Below are positions 47,298-60,700 of a stretch of DNA of 64,000 nt, piece after piece. Positions within the stretch are counted from its first letter, which is position 1. Every line of letters begins with the position of its first letter. The DNA is from Lagopus muta. Lineage: Eukaryota; Chordata; Aves; Galliformes; Phasianidae. The stretch spans positions 25,794,933 through 25,858,932 of the forward strand of contig NC_064439.1 of NCBI RefSeq assembly GCF_023343835.1, given 5' to 3'. The position numbers and the translations under genes are program-made. The notes below the pieces were generated by a model, which was not told the origin of the DNA, made no database searches, and saw nothing but the letters and a program-made list of their open reading frames with translations.

Positions 47298-50200
47298 GTA
47301 AGTGCTTCTCAGCGGCTCCTACCGCCCCTTCCCCGGGGAGAGTGCGGAGGCGCTCGGCGGGACGGGGGCAGCCCAGCGTCTCTCCGGGATGTCGGGCGGG
47401 TCGGGTCCTCCTTCTGCCGTGCCGTATCTCCGGCGCTGGATGGCGGAACGCCTGGAGGTGCTGTAGGGAAGCGGCTCCCTTCGCCAGCCCGGGCCCGGGG
47501 TGGTGCCGGTGCCGGCTATACGCGGTGCCCGGGGTGTGAGTGGTTCCCCCGTCCCTGGCACGGTGAAGCCGGTGCCGGCAGCACTCGTGTGCGGGCTGCC
47601 CCGTCGGGTTAACGCCGCACGTCTAAGCACGCTGCGTGTTCATTGTGCTGTCTAATAGGAGTACTGTGCTTCTTTCTGCAGTGGACCGCAGCTCGAAGAG
47701 GAGACAAGTGAAGCCTCTGGCGGCTTCCCTGCTGGAAGCTTTAGATTATGATAGCTCTGATGACAGTGATTTTAAAGTTGGAGATGCTTCAGGTAAATAT
47801 ATTTCCTCATCGCCTCTGTTGAGAATTACTTCATTTTTGTTTTAGGGTTGCTTGTTTAATGTCACGCAGGAGATAGAGTGCTATTAGTGAGCTGCTGGGA
47901 CGTGGGGCTGGAAGAGCTTCAGTTGCATAACTGAAGATTCCATGCTGCAGATAGGAAACAACTGATCAAGTAAAACATACAGTGCTGCCTTTGAACATAA
48001 ATTTTCCACAGTGGAAAACTCTGTTATCAAATAAGTTTTGGCAGAAGCATTTCAGCAGTTTCTGTGCTGATTGTCATGGCTATTTCTGTTGCTTTTTATT
48101 TCCTCAGTCAAAAGACAACTTTGGAAACTTTAGCTTCTTTTGGTATTGGAGTAACTGCTGTAAAGCCATTTTGTTTTGAATAAGTCTGGATAGTAATTTG
48201 TTGAGGACTGAGGAACCTGCCTGACTTCTCAAGGGTAATTCCACTCTGAGTGAACATCTTAAACAGAAAGATAATCTCTTCAAGTTTTTATTCTATATTA
48301 TTATTGTTAATATTTTTTACAACAGACTTAGGATGTCTTCTGTGATAGCTGTGTAGAAAGATGTAAGCATTTCATACCAGAAGTCCTTGCTTTGGGATGT
48401 GTTCTTGTAGTGCTCTTCTCTGTGCATTCCTCAATCTGAATGAACATCCACAGAAACTGAAAGTAGACAAGATGCTGAATAAATTGAGCTCTCCTGGAGA
48501 GAGAGAGGAGGGGGAGAAAAGGGGCAGGACTCTGTTTGTTAAAAGCTGCATGGTGGATGTTTTACGTCATGCTCAGGGAAACAGGCAAAGAAAAGCAGTG
48601 TATTTAAGCTATAAGGGAAGCATTATGACACCTTGCCAAAGAACTGTATTTTCTTCGTTCTGCACTGGAGATGTTGATCTGTGTTTTCATCTGACTTTAT
48701 CTTGCAAAAATATTCCCCATCTCCTTGTAATTACGTCTTTTTCTTTTTTAATCATCTATGAAGATCGTGTGTATTAATGAACTTGAGAAGAGCTCAGTGG
48801 TCATTTCACCAGTACCAGTTCTGTGTGAAGTTTTGAAGGCTTTTCTTGTTTGCTTCTATAATACTGCTTTGGGATTTTTTTTTTTTTAATCCCTCCTTTA
48901 GGTCCCAAATAAAATCTCTCCATTTTGCATTAGAAATGTAGGCTGTGTTTGAAGGAAAAAGAAATACAATATGAAACGTGGACATGCAATCCAGAGCAAT
49001 GTATTATTTGATAAGAAAGTGGTTATTCATTACTTAAAAGTAATGAAAGCTTTCTGTCTCAACTTTGTGTGGATGGAAAGGACTATTTTGTTGTTGATTT
49101 TTCAACTTTCAGAATATGTATGTGTGCAAGGGGGAACAGTGTCCACCTCAGAGTGGTTCAACTGCAGTTGCATTTTGAGGAATTTGAATCTCTTTTAAAG
49201 CTACTAAATGGACTCAACTGTATAATTGGAAAAACCCAATGGGTTACTCTTTTGTGTTTGAATATCTTATATAACTTCCTTTTGCATAACATTAAGTGAA
49301 AATGTTTTTGAAACAACAGTGTTGGATGTTTTTCACTTTTTTTTTTTTCTTCAAACATTATCTTTAGTGTGGAAAAAAAACTTTGTGAGGATTTGGAGGA
49401 GTAGGAAGTTATTAAATGTATAGTATCTTAAACTGAATGAGAAGTTGTTGTACAGTTCATTTGGATAGCTGCAGAATATTTGAAATAGGGCATCTGTGAT
49501 GATTTCAAAAGAGGCTGGTATAAAATACCCTTACGTTTGTTTGTACTTAATCCATTTCATGTAAGTGGAAGACGTACTAAAACAAAGGCACTTAGATAAA
49601 TAAAATTGATCACTTCAAAGTTTGTAGGTATGTATGTATACTATATTTGTAGGGAAAAAAAATGGTGTACACAGAAACACACCTACCAGGCAAATTCTGG
49701 ATTGCTGTTGATAGGATACTGATAGACAACGTATTTTCCTTTTGCTCTCTGCAGGATTTAGTCTTCAAAGCATAGTATGTAGTTCTCCACTAGAGTCAAG
49801 GTTGTTGCTCTTTTCCTTCTTTCAGTGGGCTCCATGTGCAGCCTGTTGCAAATCATGGTCTGTATACATACAGTTTTTAGTGGTTCTTTGAGTTCAGAAT
49901 TTCACTGCACAATTTGCTTATAGAGGGGATTAAATAAATAGGGGCACAGGTGATCTTTCTACATTGTAAATGACCACTAAGTCTACTTATGGCTCAAAAA
50001 GATTCCTTATCTGTGTTAATTCTATTGCTCTGCATTGCATGTTTTATTTGAGTCATAAATATGTCTATAAGTAGCAATTTTTAAATTAAAAAAGAAGCAA
50101 ATTTGACAGCTAAAGGTTCAAGGACTATCTAGACTATCTAAACACTGAATTAAAATTGTTCTGAAGTTGTTTACTCCCTGCTGATTTTGTTACATCCATA

Positions 50201-53200
50201 TGTATGAGCTTAAGGATTTTAAGTGATATGTGGGAGTAGATGATAATGTGCAAGTCTAGGAGGACTGAACCCTTAACATTAAAATTTCTATGCATGTTCT
50301 ATCAGATTTCAGGGAATATGTGATGTGGTAAGGATTTGATAAGTTGATGTTTGGTATTTATAGGAAGGAATTATAACTGCTGAATTTTGTATTCAGAATC
50401 TTGATGTCTCAGTGACTCTTTCATTACAGGAAGTTTATTTAATAGCCTAGCATCCATTTTCATTGCAAAACTTTCAGTAGGAAATATGCCCTTTACTTAC
50501 TGTGTTATTTTCTTATGGGTTTATGTTACACTAACAGCAATTATTGACTTTTCTATTCCGAAGAAAAATTATAACATCAGTTTAAAGGAATTGATTTTAG
50601 GCGCTGTTATGTTATTGTCAAATTATTTAATAGAAATAATTTCAGGCCTGTTGGCTTTGTATTATTTTAATGCTAAGTAATTATTTTTTTTCCTAGCTCC
50701 TCTTTCACTGTTTCTTCATTAATTGCTTCTAAAGTTATTCCTTGAACAAGCACAATACGTGAATTTAAGGACTGAACCTCTTTTTCAGTGTAACTAAGAA
50801 AAGTGCAGTTGAATTCAGCCTTAAGGAGCTGAATTCAGTCATTACTTCTGCTAAAAGTCCCCTGGACTTTCATTTTTAGGGGCATTTTATAAATGTTTGG
50901 GATTTTTTCTTTTGTGTTGAGCATAAAGACTGACTTGCAGAAATACCATGTACTGTTATTCTCATTGAGGTCGATAGGAGCTCTGTTTAAATCATGTGAT
51001 GATTTATATAAATGCATCTATTAGGTGTTCTGAAACACTTGTATTTGCAACTTTTGATTTCTCTGTTTTTATATAATTTGTTTCCTCTTCCATTGTTTCT
51101 TTCCTGTGCAGGATGTTGTCATATAAAAAGGTTTGCAGAGTATCAAATTGCAGTTGTGATAAACACAACTGAAATACAGATGAAAAAAATAAAGAGTTTT
51201 GTTTTTGAGAGTGGACTTGGGGAATGTTTTCCCGGATGGAGAGGACAAGATAATTTACTTAGTGATTAGCTCTGCTGCATTTTTTTTTTTTTTTCCAAGT
51301 AATTGCACAATATTAGTTATTGTAATTGAGTTTGAAGACTTAACTTTGCGTTAGCTATATACAATAGCTATATGCTATACTACATATAGCTGTCTACCAA
51401 TCAAGGGTATTTTGGAGTGACTGACTGGTGTTTTGATCTGGTGTTTTCTTTGGAAGTGCTGAGACTCGTGTTATTCTTCCTGTGTCCTGACAGTCATCAT
51501 GGCTTTCATTCTGGTAACTTAAGGGATTTATGATGAAGTAACATTGTTTTTCTTTGTTTCCTCCTGCTGTTACTTTTGCGTCTTATCTTTGCAGTAATGG
51601 TTACAAAACCATTGCTCGTACAAAACCTTGTACTTGTTCATTAAGAGAGAATGCAAATTTGAATTCATGGTCTCCTACTTAGCTATTTAATACTTCTAAT
51701 TTACTTTCTCTTGCATCTCCCCTTTTTTGTGTGTGTATGTATGCCTGTCTTGCCGATTTTGTGCTGCTTAGCTTCTGAGCTTCAGTAACTCAGTGGGATG
51801 GACTGTTTACAGTGCGTCCACTTCTCAGGGAAGATACGATGTTTCAATTGTCAGCCACGTACTTGTGGCAGTGCCTCAGAGACTTAGTCTCCATTTATCA
51901 TGTCCCTCTTTTAAGAGGTCAAACTCCTAGGAATCCAACTGTATGGAATATTATGGAATATTTAGCAGTGAAAGTTTGCTGAGAGAAGTCATGGGGCATA
52001 TAATACTTCATCCACATGAGTTCAAAAGACAGTTCAAAGTTCAAAGACTAATCCTGAAACTGGGAAATGTCAAGTGAATTCAAGAGGTTGGGTAACTGAT
52101 TCCATCTGTCTTGCAGAAGTCTGAGGCAGTTGAGGCAGTGCCTATGGACTCAAAGTTAGCTTGAAGTTTTGAGTGCTTTTAAGATTTGAATAGATATCTG
52201 TGAAGATGCTGTGATATCACTGCTGCTAGTGTAGAAGTGAGAAAACTGCTTATTAAAAACCTTTGTTTCTCCTTTTTTTTTTTTCTTCTTTCTCTTTCTA
52301 TTAAATAAATACATCTTCTGAAATGATTGTAACAGTGGGTAATTGTTTTCATTTCCTGGACTTCCAGCCTCCATGGTGGTTAGAGACTTTTTTTCATCTC
52401 TTCTTTCAGAAATAAACTTCCCACCTCAGAACAGTAGTATCTTAGTTGGTTTGATTTTTGTTCTTTATGTTTACTATGTTTGTTCAGACGGTTCCAATTT
52501 TTTAATTGCTAGCATTACAGTATTGAATTGCCAATTGCCTACCTGGGTAAAGTAAAGTAATTTAAAGTAACTCTACCTTCATCTTTTGCACAATAGTTTA
52601 AAAAAGCCAGTGTCATAACATCGAAAAAGAGAATCTAGGTTTATGTTCAAAATGAAGTGTTAAGTCACTTCCATTGCTGCTTTCACTATAGCTTTGGGTT
52701 ATCAGTTTGAGCACAGTGAAGCTGTATGATTTAATTCTAATAGATAACTGTGGTCAAGAGTTTACCAGTTACATAACACTGCCTATGGCAATTCAAAAGT
52801 TCATTTAAATTTTCATGTATGGTCTGGTTTTCCTTGACTTCTTACATTGCATTATTAATATTAGAGTTTTGTCATTAGTGTAAATGTTTCTTTAAGGTAT
52901 TTTGGAATCTTCAATATTAATTTTAGTTTCTAGTTCATGTATTTTGGAAATACAGCTGCTTTTACCCGTGCCTGATATAGCACATGTGAGCAGCTTGACT
53001 GCGGGCTTGTAGGTGTTGTAAAGTGTGATTCTAGCAGAGATATCTAGGTAATTTCTCAACTTCATGTAAAGGATTTTTGTTCACCTTGTGATTGGGAGAA
53101 AAAGTCTACTAGGTTACTGATCGTAGTTACAGTAATTCAACTGTTTTTACCTCCAAAGAAATGAACCTCTCCTGTAGCCCTTTTGTTGTTTTTGTGGCTG

Positions 53201-56200
53201 TTTTGTTACTGTCCTCATAAAGGGGATGGTCTGAAGCATACTGCTAGATATGCTAGATGACAAAAAAGGAAGAAAAAAAAAAAAAAAAAAAAAAAAAAAG
53301 CCAGATGCTTCTTTTCTATTATCTGAAATTGGTTAGGCTTTGCCAGTGTAAGAGGCAAGACCAAAATTGAGTCTATGATGTCTTTTAGCTAGCTTATCCT
53401 TCAAACTGCTTTTTACAGAGCTGTTTGATAAGCTTAACACTACACTGAAGAATCAACCTGTCTTCTCTGAGTGAGTAGCCTTCTATTTCAGTAGTGTAGC
53501 ACACGCTCTCAAGTATATATGGATTTTCTTAGAATGGGTAGTGTTCAGTTGCCTGCAAAATGGACATACTAAAATCCTGGTGTTTGTTTTTAAACAGCTG
53601 TAAGATACTGTAGTTTGTAACTATAGTAACTGTTTGTAACTGCTGAAAGATACTGTAGTATCTTTCCTCTGAAGTCTTGAGCACAGCATGTGTTTGAATA
53701 CTGCTGTTGTGGAGCTGCTTTTGTTTACCTTTGTTTACCTTCATTATACTTTTTCTGATGTTAATTCTGGTGCATAATGGAGATTATATACTGGAGAATT
53801 TCTCAGTTACTGCTTCAGGGTGTGAGTGCCACCTGCTCCTGTGCTCAGCAGTTAAAGCTACAATTTGTACAGAAGTAAATATACCATTATCTCTAATATT
53901 TGTTCTCAGCAGAACTCGGTATTCTTCACTATTTGACAGTGTATCTGGCCCAACCTTTTACTGAGAGTAGCTTGACTCTTTTCCATAGGAGATGACATAA
54001 TGTGGTTGCCGATTTGAAAGAGCCATTCTTTAAGAATTTCTTTCAAGGAGAAAATTGTATGCTACAGTCTCTTTCTAACTGAAAGTGCATCTGACAGAAC
54101 TGCTACAAAAATAGCTGTTATCACAGAACCGTTCTTTTTAGAGAAATACCTATCACAGTGGATGCATTCAAATAGAGATATCCTTTAGTATAGGTATCTC
54201 TGGTACGTGCATGCATGCAGATAGAAAATACAAAATGTAACATGCAGTCAAAAGAGAATTTGAAGGTGAGAAGAGAATGAAACTTAAGTTTATTTGTTCT
54301 CTGCTTTATACTGTTTGTATGGCATATAGCAGTTAGAGTATTCTTAGTGCAGCAGTATGGATGTACAGAATTCACTGTTGGTCAATTGGATGTTATTACA
54401 AAGGAAATAATTCTCAAACAAAAATTCCACCCAAAAATGAAGTGGAAGCTTAAATTCCCAAGAAATCTAAGCCTGTTCAGAAATGCAACCACACAAAGTG
54501 TCCAGAAATCTTAAGTTACTGTTTTGATACAATATTGATATAATATATGCGTGTACGTATTATAAGGTAATAAGAGCTTGTGAAAATAATTGTAACGTTG
54601 CAAGCTCCGTACTACTTTGACACATTGTCAGTAGAAGCCTGTAATACAAAAATTTGGTATCAAACATCCATCTGGCATTTAATCTGTAGCATAAATGCCT
54701 AGTGGAATACTCTAACTTTGACTTACCTTTAGAGTGGTCATGAGATCTGGCAAGTAGGAATCCAAAGAAAGCTACTGTAATGTAAGAATTATTTCCTATA
54801 CTGCATTTCAGTTAATATTGCTTTTCTTGCCTAGAAAGTATTTCACTATTTCAAAATTTGAGTTAGTTATGCTTCTACTTCAGGTACCATTATTAAGGCT
54901 GGTAGGGGAGGGGCGGGCATTACTAAATTACTCTTTGAGTAAGAGACTTTAATAAAACTTCCTTTTTTATCAGCTTGTAAGGGGCCTGTTGTTCACCTGG
55001 TAGCAGTAGCGTTCTGATCAGTAGTGGTAGCACCGATGTACTTTCTCATAATAGTTGATAATTATATGATCCCCTTATCAGATTCTTTCTGCTTCCACAT
55101 ATGGGTATACCCATAAAACCAAAATTGACCAATATATTCGTGTAACAGGTGAATAACCGGTCAGTCATATTCTGTGGGTGGGAATATGTGGCATGTGTGA
55201 AGTGTGCAGCATGTTCTCAAAATGTACGTGCCTTAAGAAGTATGTTGGCCTCCAATGTTTCTTTATTTGGCTTTATAAAGAGGTGGTTAAGCACAGAAAT
55301 TCTCTCTTTGTAAGGTGATCAAATCAGTGTCATATTTGTGTGCGGTAAGTAAAGTGAATAAATATATATATATTTGTTTAATTCACGTACCAAAACGTTT
55401 CTTCTCTCTATTTAATAAAATCTGACAGTGCTACAAGGAGTTGAAGAAGGCTCTGAACAAACTGAAAGATGTAGCTGTTGGGCAGTTGATTCATACATTG
55501 GATCAAGCAACTTTATACTTAATTTTTTAAAAAAATCTTCTCTTGTTCTTTTTTTTTTTTTTTTATTAAAACAAATACTGTAAGTGAAAAACAGTGGGAA
55601 GATATAAGATGGAAGACAAGTCAAGGAGGATGATCTTTGTAAAAATTAACAAGTTCGCTTGTCATCTTTTTCAATAATTCTTGTGTAATTTGTACTACAG
55701 ATGCCTTTATTTTTGCAATTTTTTTTTTAACATATGAATCTTTTTTTGTTCCTTGATCATGTGCAAACTGACTTGTGTTAATTAATGCACTCAGAAAAAT
55801 ATCATGTGGGTTATCTAAAGCTAGAATTTAGTGCTGTTGCGCAGACTTAATGCTGAATGAAGCATAGTTCATATACAGCTTGTAACTAATGTTGAAGGAA
55901 ACCCCAAACCATAAAAATAAACCCATAACAGAAATGAATTTATAGGATTAGCTACATTCTTTTTTTTTTAAATACAATTTTTTTAAACTTAGAAAGCATC
56001 TCCAAAAATTAAAAATTTAATACTGTTTTATTAAAATGACGCTTTACTTATTGTTAATATTAATAATAGCTGCAGTTCAAATGAACATTTAATGTTCATT
56101 AATAAATTTTACCATCTTTTTTTTGCCGTTTAAAAATGCACTGATGTTTTAACAGATTCTCAACATAGCACTTGAAATAGCAGTATTTGGAGACAAATTG

Positions 56201-57747
56201 GAGAAAAAAAAATAAATAAACGTGGATTTCCTTATTAGGGAGGAACGTGCATCATTCTTTTGTTTAACAACTTGCTTCAACAGACTTTATTTTTGGGGGT
56301 ACATTTGTTTTGGAACTTCTTTTTAAATTTTCATATACTCAACAGATTCTGAAGGAAGTGGTCATGGAAGTGAAGATGCATCAAAGGACAGTGGAGAAGG
56401 TTCCTGTACTGAATCAGAAGAAAATATCTTGGAGGAGGAACCAGCAGAAGAGAAAGTAGAAGAGCAACAGCCAAAGAGCTCTGCTGAAGAAGTGCCAACA
56501 GCAGACAAAGAGATAATTAAGACTGAAAAGAAAGAGCAAGAAGATGAAGAAGAGAAGCCGAAAAAGAAGAAAGAAAAAGAGAAAGCAGCTGAAACTGATC
56601 CTGTGGCTGATGAACAAGCAAGTGAACCAAAAAAATGGAATTTGCGCAGGAACCGGCCATTACTGGATTTTGTGTCAATGGAAGAACTAAATGATATGGA
56701 TGATTATGATAGTGAAGATGACAACGACTGGCGGCCTACTCCTGAGAAGAAAAAAGGGAAAAATGCACTGCGAAAAGAAGGGAGTGATGGAGATAATGAG
56801 GATGATGAAGATGATGGGAGTGGAAGTGATGAGGATGACAATGATGAGGAAGGTAACGAAGAAGATAATAGCAGCACAGCTAGTGATGGAGGATCCAAGA
56901 AGAAGAAGAGTAAAGTTCTTAACAGAAATAATGCAGATGATGAGGAACTGACAAATGATAGCCTGGCTCTTTCACAAAGCAAGAGTAATGAGGTAGTGCA
57001 ACCAACTTTCTATAATATATCTCTTGAGAAATGGAAACTACTCTCCAGTGCTGTTCTGTTAATTTGAAAAGTTAAAACTGATTGGCTGGCATTGTGTTTA
57101 GAGGAATAAACAAAGCAGCAAAATTGGGCTAAATAAGCACTCACTGCTTATTAAATAAACTTGCTTGGACCATTTGGCCGATCCATTGCCACTAAAGTCA
57201 ATAGACAGACTTCTCTTGGCTTTAATGGGAAGGGCAATTGATTTAATTCTGAAGCAAATACAAGCTCTGGTCTGCAAATCAGCATGTAAGAGCAGAATAT
57301 TTAGGTTAGTTGTAGGTTAGATGTAGCACATCTATAATGTTATAAAAATTAGAAACATCACATTCTCATAATAGCTAAATAATAGGTTATTCTGTATCCC
57401 AGCCCTTCTTTGTCACAGGCATCAAAATCTGAATGCTAGAATTCTAAGTAAATATACACAGTTGGGTTTAAAATCTAAGGATAATCATGACAATTTATGT
57501 TGGTTTTACATATAATGCATACAAGTGAAGTAATTCCCTACAGTGCTAAGAAGCATTTGTGTGCTTAATCATTACAGTAACTATTTTCTATTTGTGGAAT
57601 CTGACAATATTATGGTAAGTGTCTAATAATGAAACTTTCTTTTCCAGTACAGTTACAGTTGCCTTAGAGGTTGAGTCCATGGAAGAATTAAAAGATAGTA
57701 GGTTGTCAGGATGGCTGACTTCTCCTCCAGTAGCAAAATCGTAAACA

Positions 57748-57778
<31 letters not shown>

Positions 57779-60700
57779 GTTATTGTAAAATCTACATTCT
57801 ATTTTCAGGAAACAATTGCAGCGTAAATGAAACATTTGCTAAATTATAGGGTATAACAATTAGAAGTATTGCTGCTTCATTTAGACTTTATTTTAATGAA
57901 GACTAAGCAAAATAATTGGAGGAATCAGTGGTCTCTGTTCAAGATTTTGATGTATATACTTATATACGTATGTATAATTGCAAGCCAGATGTGCAGTTTT
58001 AATAACAAGAGATAATCAAATAATTGTTTAAAAATGCATAGTTCTAGCTTTTTTTTTTTTTTTTTAATTCTCTGTAGCTATCTACTTATAAATGAATGGT
58101 GATGCTTAGAAATGTTGTTTACTATATTAGATGCTGCTTGGAGTAGTAATAAGTAATAGCAATAAGAGAATGTTCTTATTATTTTTAAACTTGTATGCAA
58201 TTTACAGTCTGCAGACTTTCTCTTTCATTACACATCTAAGCTGGCCTGTGAAATGGTTTCACTTTGGCAGATATAAAGATCTTTCTATCCTGATCAGGCT
58301 ACTGTTTATCTTTCATTATCAAGCTCTGTACAACACAATTCTTGTGTTGTTACCTGTACTGTCTTTGCTCAGGAGCTGAAAGGGCTTTGCCAGTATCAAT
58401 GATGAGAACCAGGTCATCATTGGGAGATGGGTTATTTCCTTCCAGTGTTGTTTCTCATATCAGAATGGAAATGAAATCTTAGATTGTTAGGGATATATTC
58501 TTCAAGATGTCCTAAACTTCCATTGACTTGGAAAAAGAAGCCTACTTCAGAGACTCAGAGCACTTTTAAAATGCATCTTTTGGGAACCTTCTTAATATGC
58601 ATATATTCCTCCTTGAATTTAAGACATCAATCAAAAGATAAAAATCACAATTTGACATTTTGCAGTTCGCGTTAGAATTCTGTAACTGTGAAGCTGAATG
58701 CTGTTTGTGAACAGATCTTTTAGCTAAGAGTCTTTCAACAGTGTCTATACACTGGATTCTAGAACTCATTTTTAGATTAATATTCAACTCTATTTTTAAC
58801 AGCCAGTACTGTGGGGAAAAAAAAAAAAAGCTGTATTGCAAAATCTCATTACCTTGCCGAAGCTAAGTTCTTAGAAAAACAGATGTCTTAAGGCATAATT
58901 ACTGCATGGAAGATTGTTCAGGTAGTTAACTCTGAATATTGTAGTATACATTGTATATATTCTAAGCCTTAGTATGCATTCTTAAATTCTTTGTGGCCCA
59001 GTTCCTTTTTTTGATTGGTGTGCAGTTTTTATTTTATTTTTCTGCACTTAAAATATTTTGAGGTGTGGATAGAGAGTCTTCTAACCTGTGCTGTAGTGAA
59101 ATGCTATGTGCTTATGTACTGTATTGAGCAGAGGCAGACAAACATAGCTTTCTTTTGCAAGGTCAAGCATCATTAGAGAAATGATACTTTCATGTTTTTT
59201 ATAAATTGCTACCACTTCATGGGATTCTCTTATTCCTAGTGAGGTGATTGTGATAATTACTGTTTTTTAAGATCTCATTAAGTTTATAAATAAGTAGGCA
59301 TATAGCTTGAATGAAGTCCTTATTCTCACTTGGATAGGGAACAGGAGTTGTTTGAGAAGTTCCTGCCTTTTTCTCCAAGTCTGTGTCCGTCTGCATGAAA
59401 AACAATGTTATTCTCGTCTGCATTTGACCTGTTGGCTTTCTTCACATAATGCAAATCAAGATAGCTGTGAATCCTAACTCTAGATCCGACCTTCCATCAC
59501 TTTTTTTGTTTTGCTCATGTTTGCGTATGTTTTTTGTTTTTTTTTTTTTTTTTACAGTGCAGATCTGTGCATTTACTGTATTTTTTTCTTTTATAATTAC
59601 TAGACTTTGGACTTCTGTGACAGCAGAGATTGCAAATTAATTTTAAGTTTATGTTAATGAAGCCAAGTAATAATTTAGGTTGAAAGTATAGTCAGAAGAA
59701 ACTGGTTTCTGTAGGCATGTGAGATGCTTCCAACAAGCTGGTGGTACTGAACTGTTAATCTGCCAAAGTTAGGGAGTATCTCCTATTTGAACTGCGTATA
59801 TTATGTGTGATGGTGTGACACAATATTTTTGACAAATACGTGCAAATTTCTTGCTTGACTCAAAGTACTTCAGAGTTTCCTCTTAAAAGGAAGATGGAAG
59901 AAATGCTTAGTCAGCCTGTATTTATTAGGGGAAGAGCGTGATCTTATGAACAATTATGTTGTCTTTCATTTTTTTTTTAATTTTTTATTTTTATTATTTT
60001 TTTTTTTTTAACCTCTTGATGAGGTGGAATTTTTTAGTTTGTATTTTGTAGGCCATCTTTCTTTTCTTCAGAGAATATAGATTCCAAAACTAGAAGTATC
60101 TTTGCAATTTTCTACAGCTTTCTAACAAGCCACTTCTATTTGGAATAAGCCAGTTGAAATTGGCTAGAAAAAACAAAGGTGTCCCTGCCACCCTCCAAAT
60201 ACCTGCTCTGGATAAACCTGAAGTACAAAAAGGCTTTATCAGTGATTCATTGAAAACTTTGAGCAGAGCAGAGACTGTATCAGATTGACAGACTACCATA
60301 GAATTGCATAGACTGGTGAAAGAATTTAGGATCTTTGAGAAGGAATATCTGTTTCACTTACCATTCATAATAATTTTTATCTGCTTTGGATATGGAAGTG
60401 CTGTATTGGTACTGTGTGGTTTTTTTTTTATTATTATTATTCATTAATGGGGGGAATGGAGTGGAAAGAGGAAAAAAAAAGTTTGAAAGGCAACTTTCCA
60501 CCTTAATTTTTTTTTCACCTATTTAATACACTGCAGCACTCTTGTAATATTCTCAGGCCTTTAGTGTGTTGAATGGATGCCATTTAGCCCTGAACTATCA
60601 GCCTCTGCTCTGAAAGTCTTAATTTCTTCTTTTTCCTACTTTTTTTGTTTCAGCTGTGTGTCTAGTCCCTGTAAGCCTTCATATCACCAGCGAAGATGGT

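Larger units (their letters stand above)
46900..47620. promoter_or_regulatory. CpG-island promoter and 5' end of PHF14
   Basis: An abrupt GC- and CpG-rich block. Two NRF1-like sites lie close together: CGCGCAGGCGCA (47,086-47,097) and CGCACATGCGCC (47,105-47,116). There is no TATA box. An ATGGCGG core lies in intron 1 (about 47,441). Transcription probably starts somewhere in 47,000-47,200. Open frames of 90-135 codons on both strands reflect composition. Confidence 0.85.

Noticed and set aside
47636..47681. N-terminal extension of PHF14 starting upstream of the exon 2 acceptor
   Set aside because: The frame is open, but the apparent first codon is GTG, there is no in-frame ATG, and the stretch is the intron 1 polypyrimidine tract and acceptor.
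53273..53299. A27 run as the tail of a processed pseudogene
   Set aside because: No coding-like or spliced-gene-like body precedes the run and no flanking duplication was seen.
56704..56982. Minus-strand and alternative-frame open frames in PHF14 exon 3
   Set aside because: These are shadows of the Asp/Glu-rich GAT/GAA codon runs, which read as Ser/Leu or Met/Arg in other frames.
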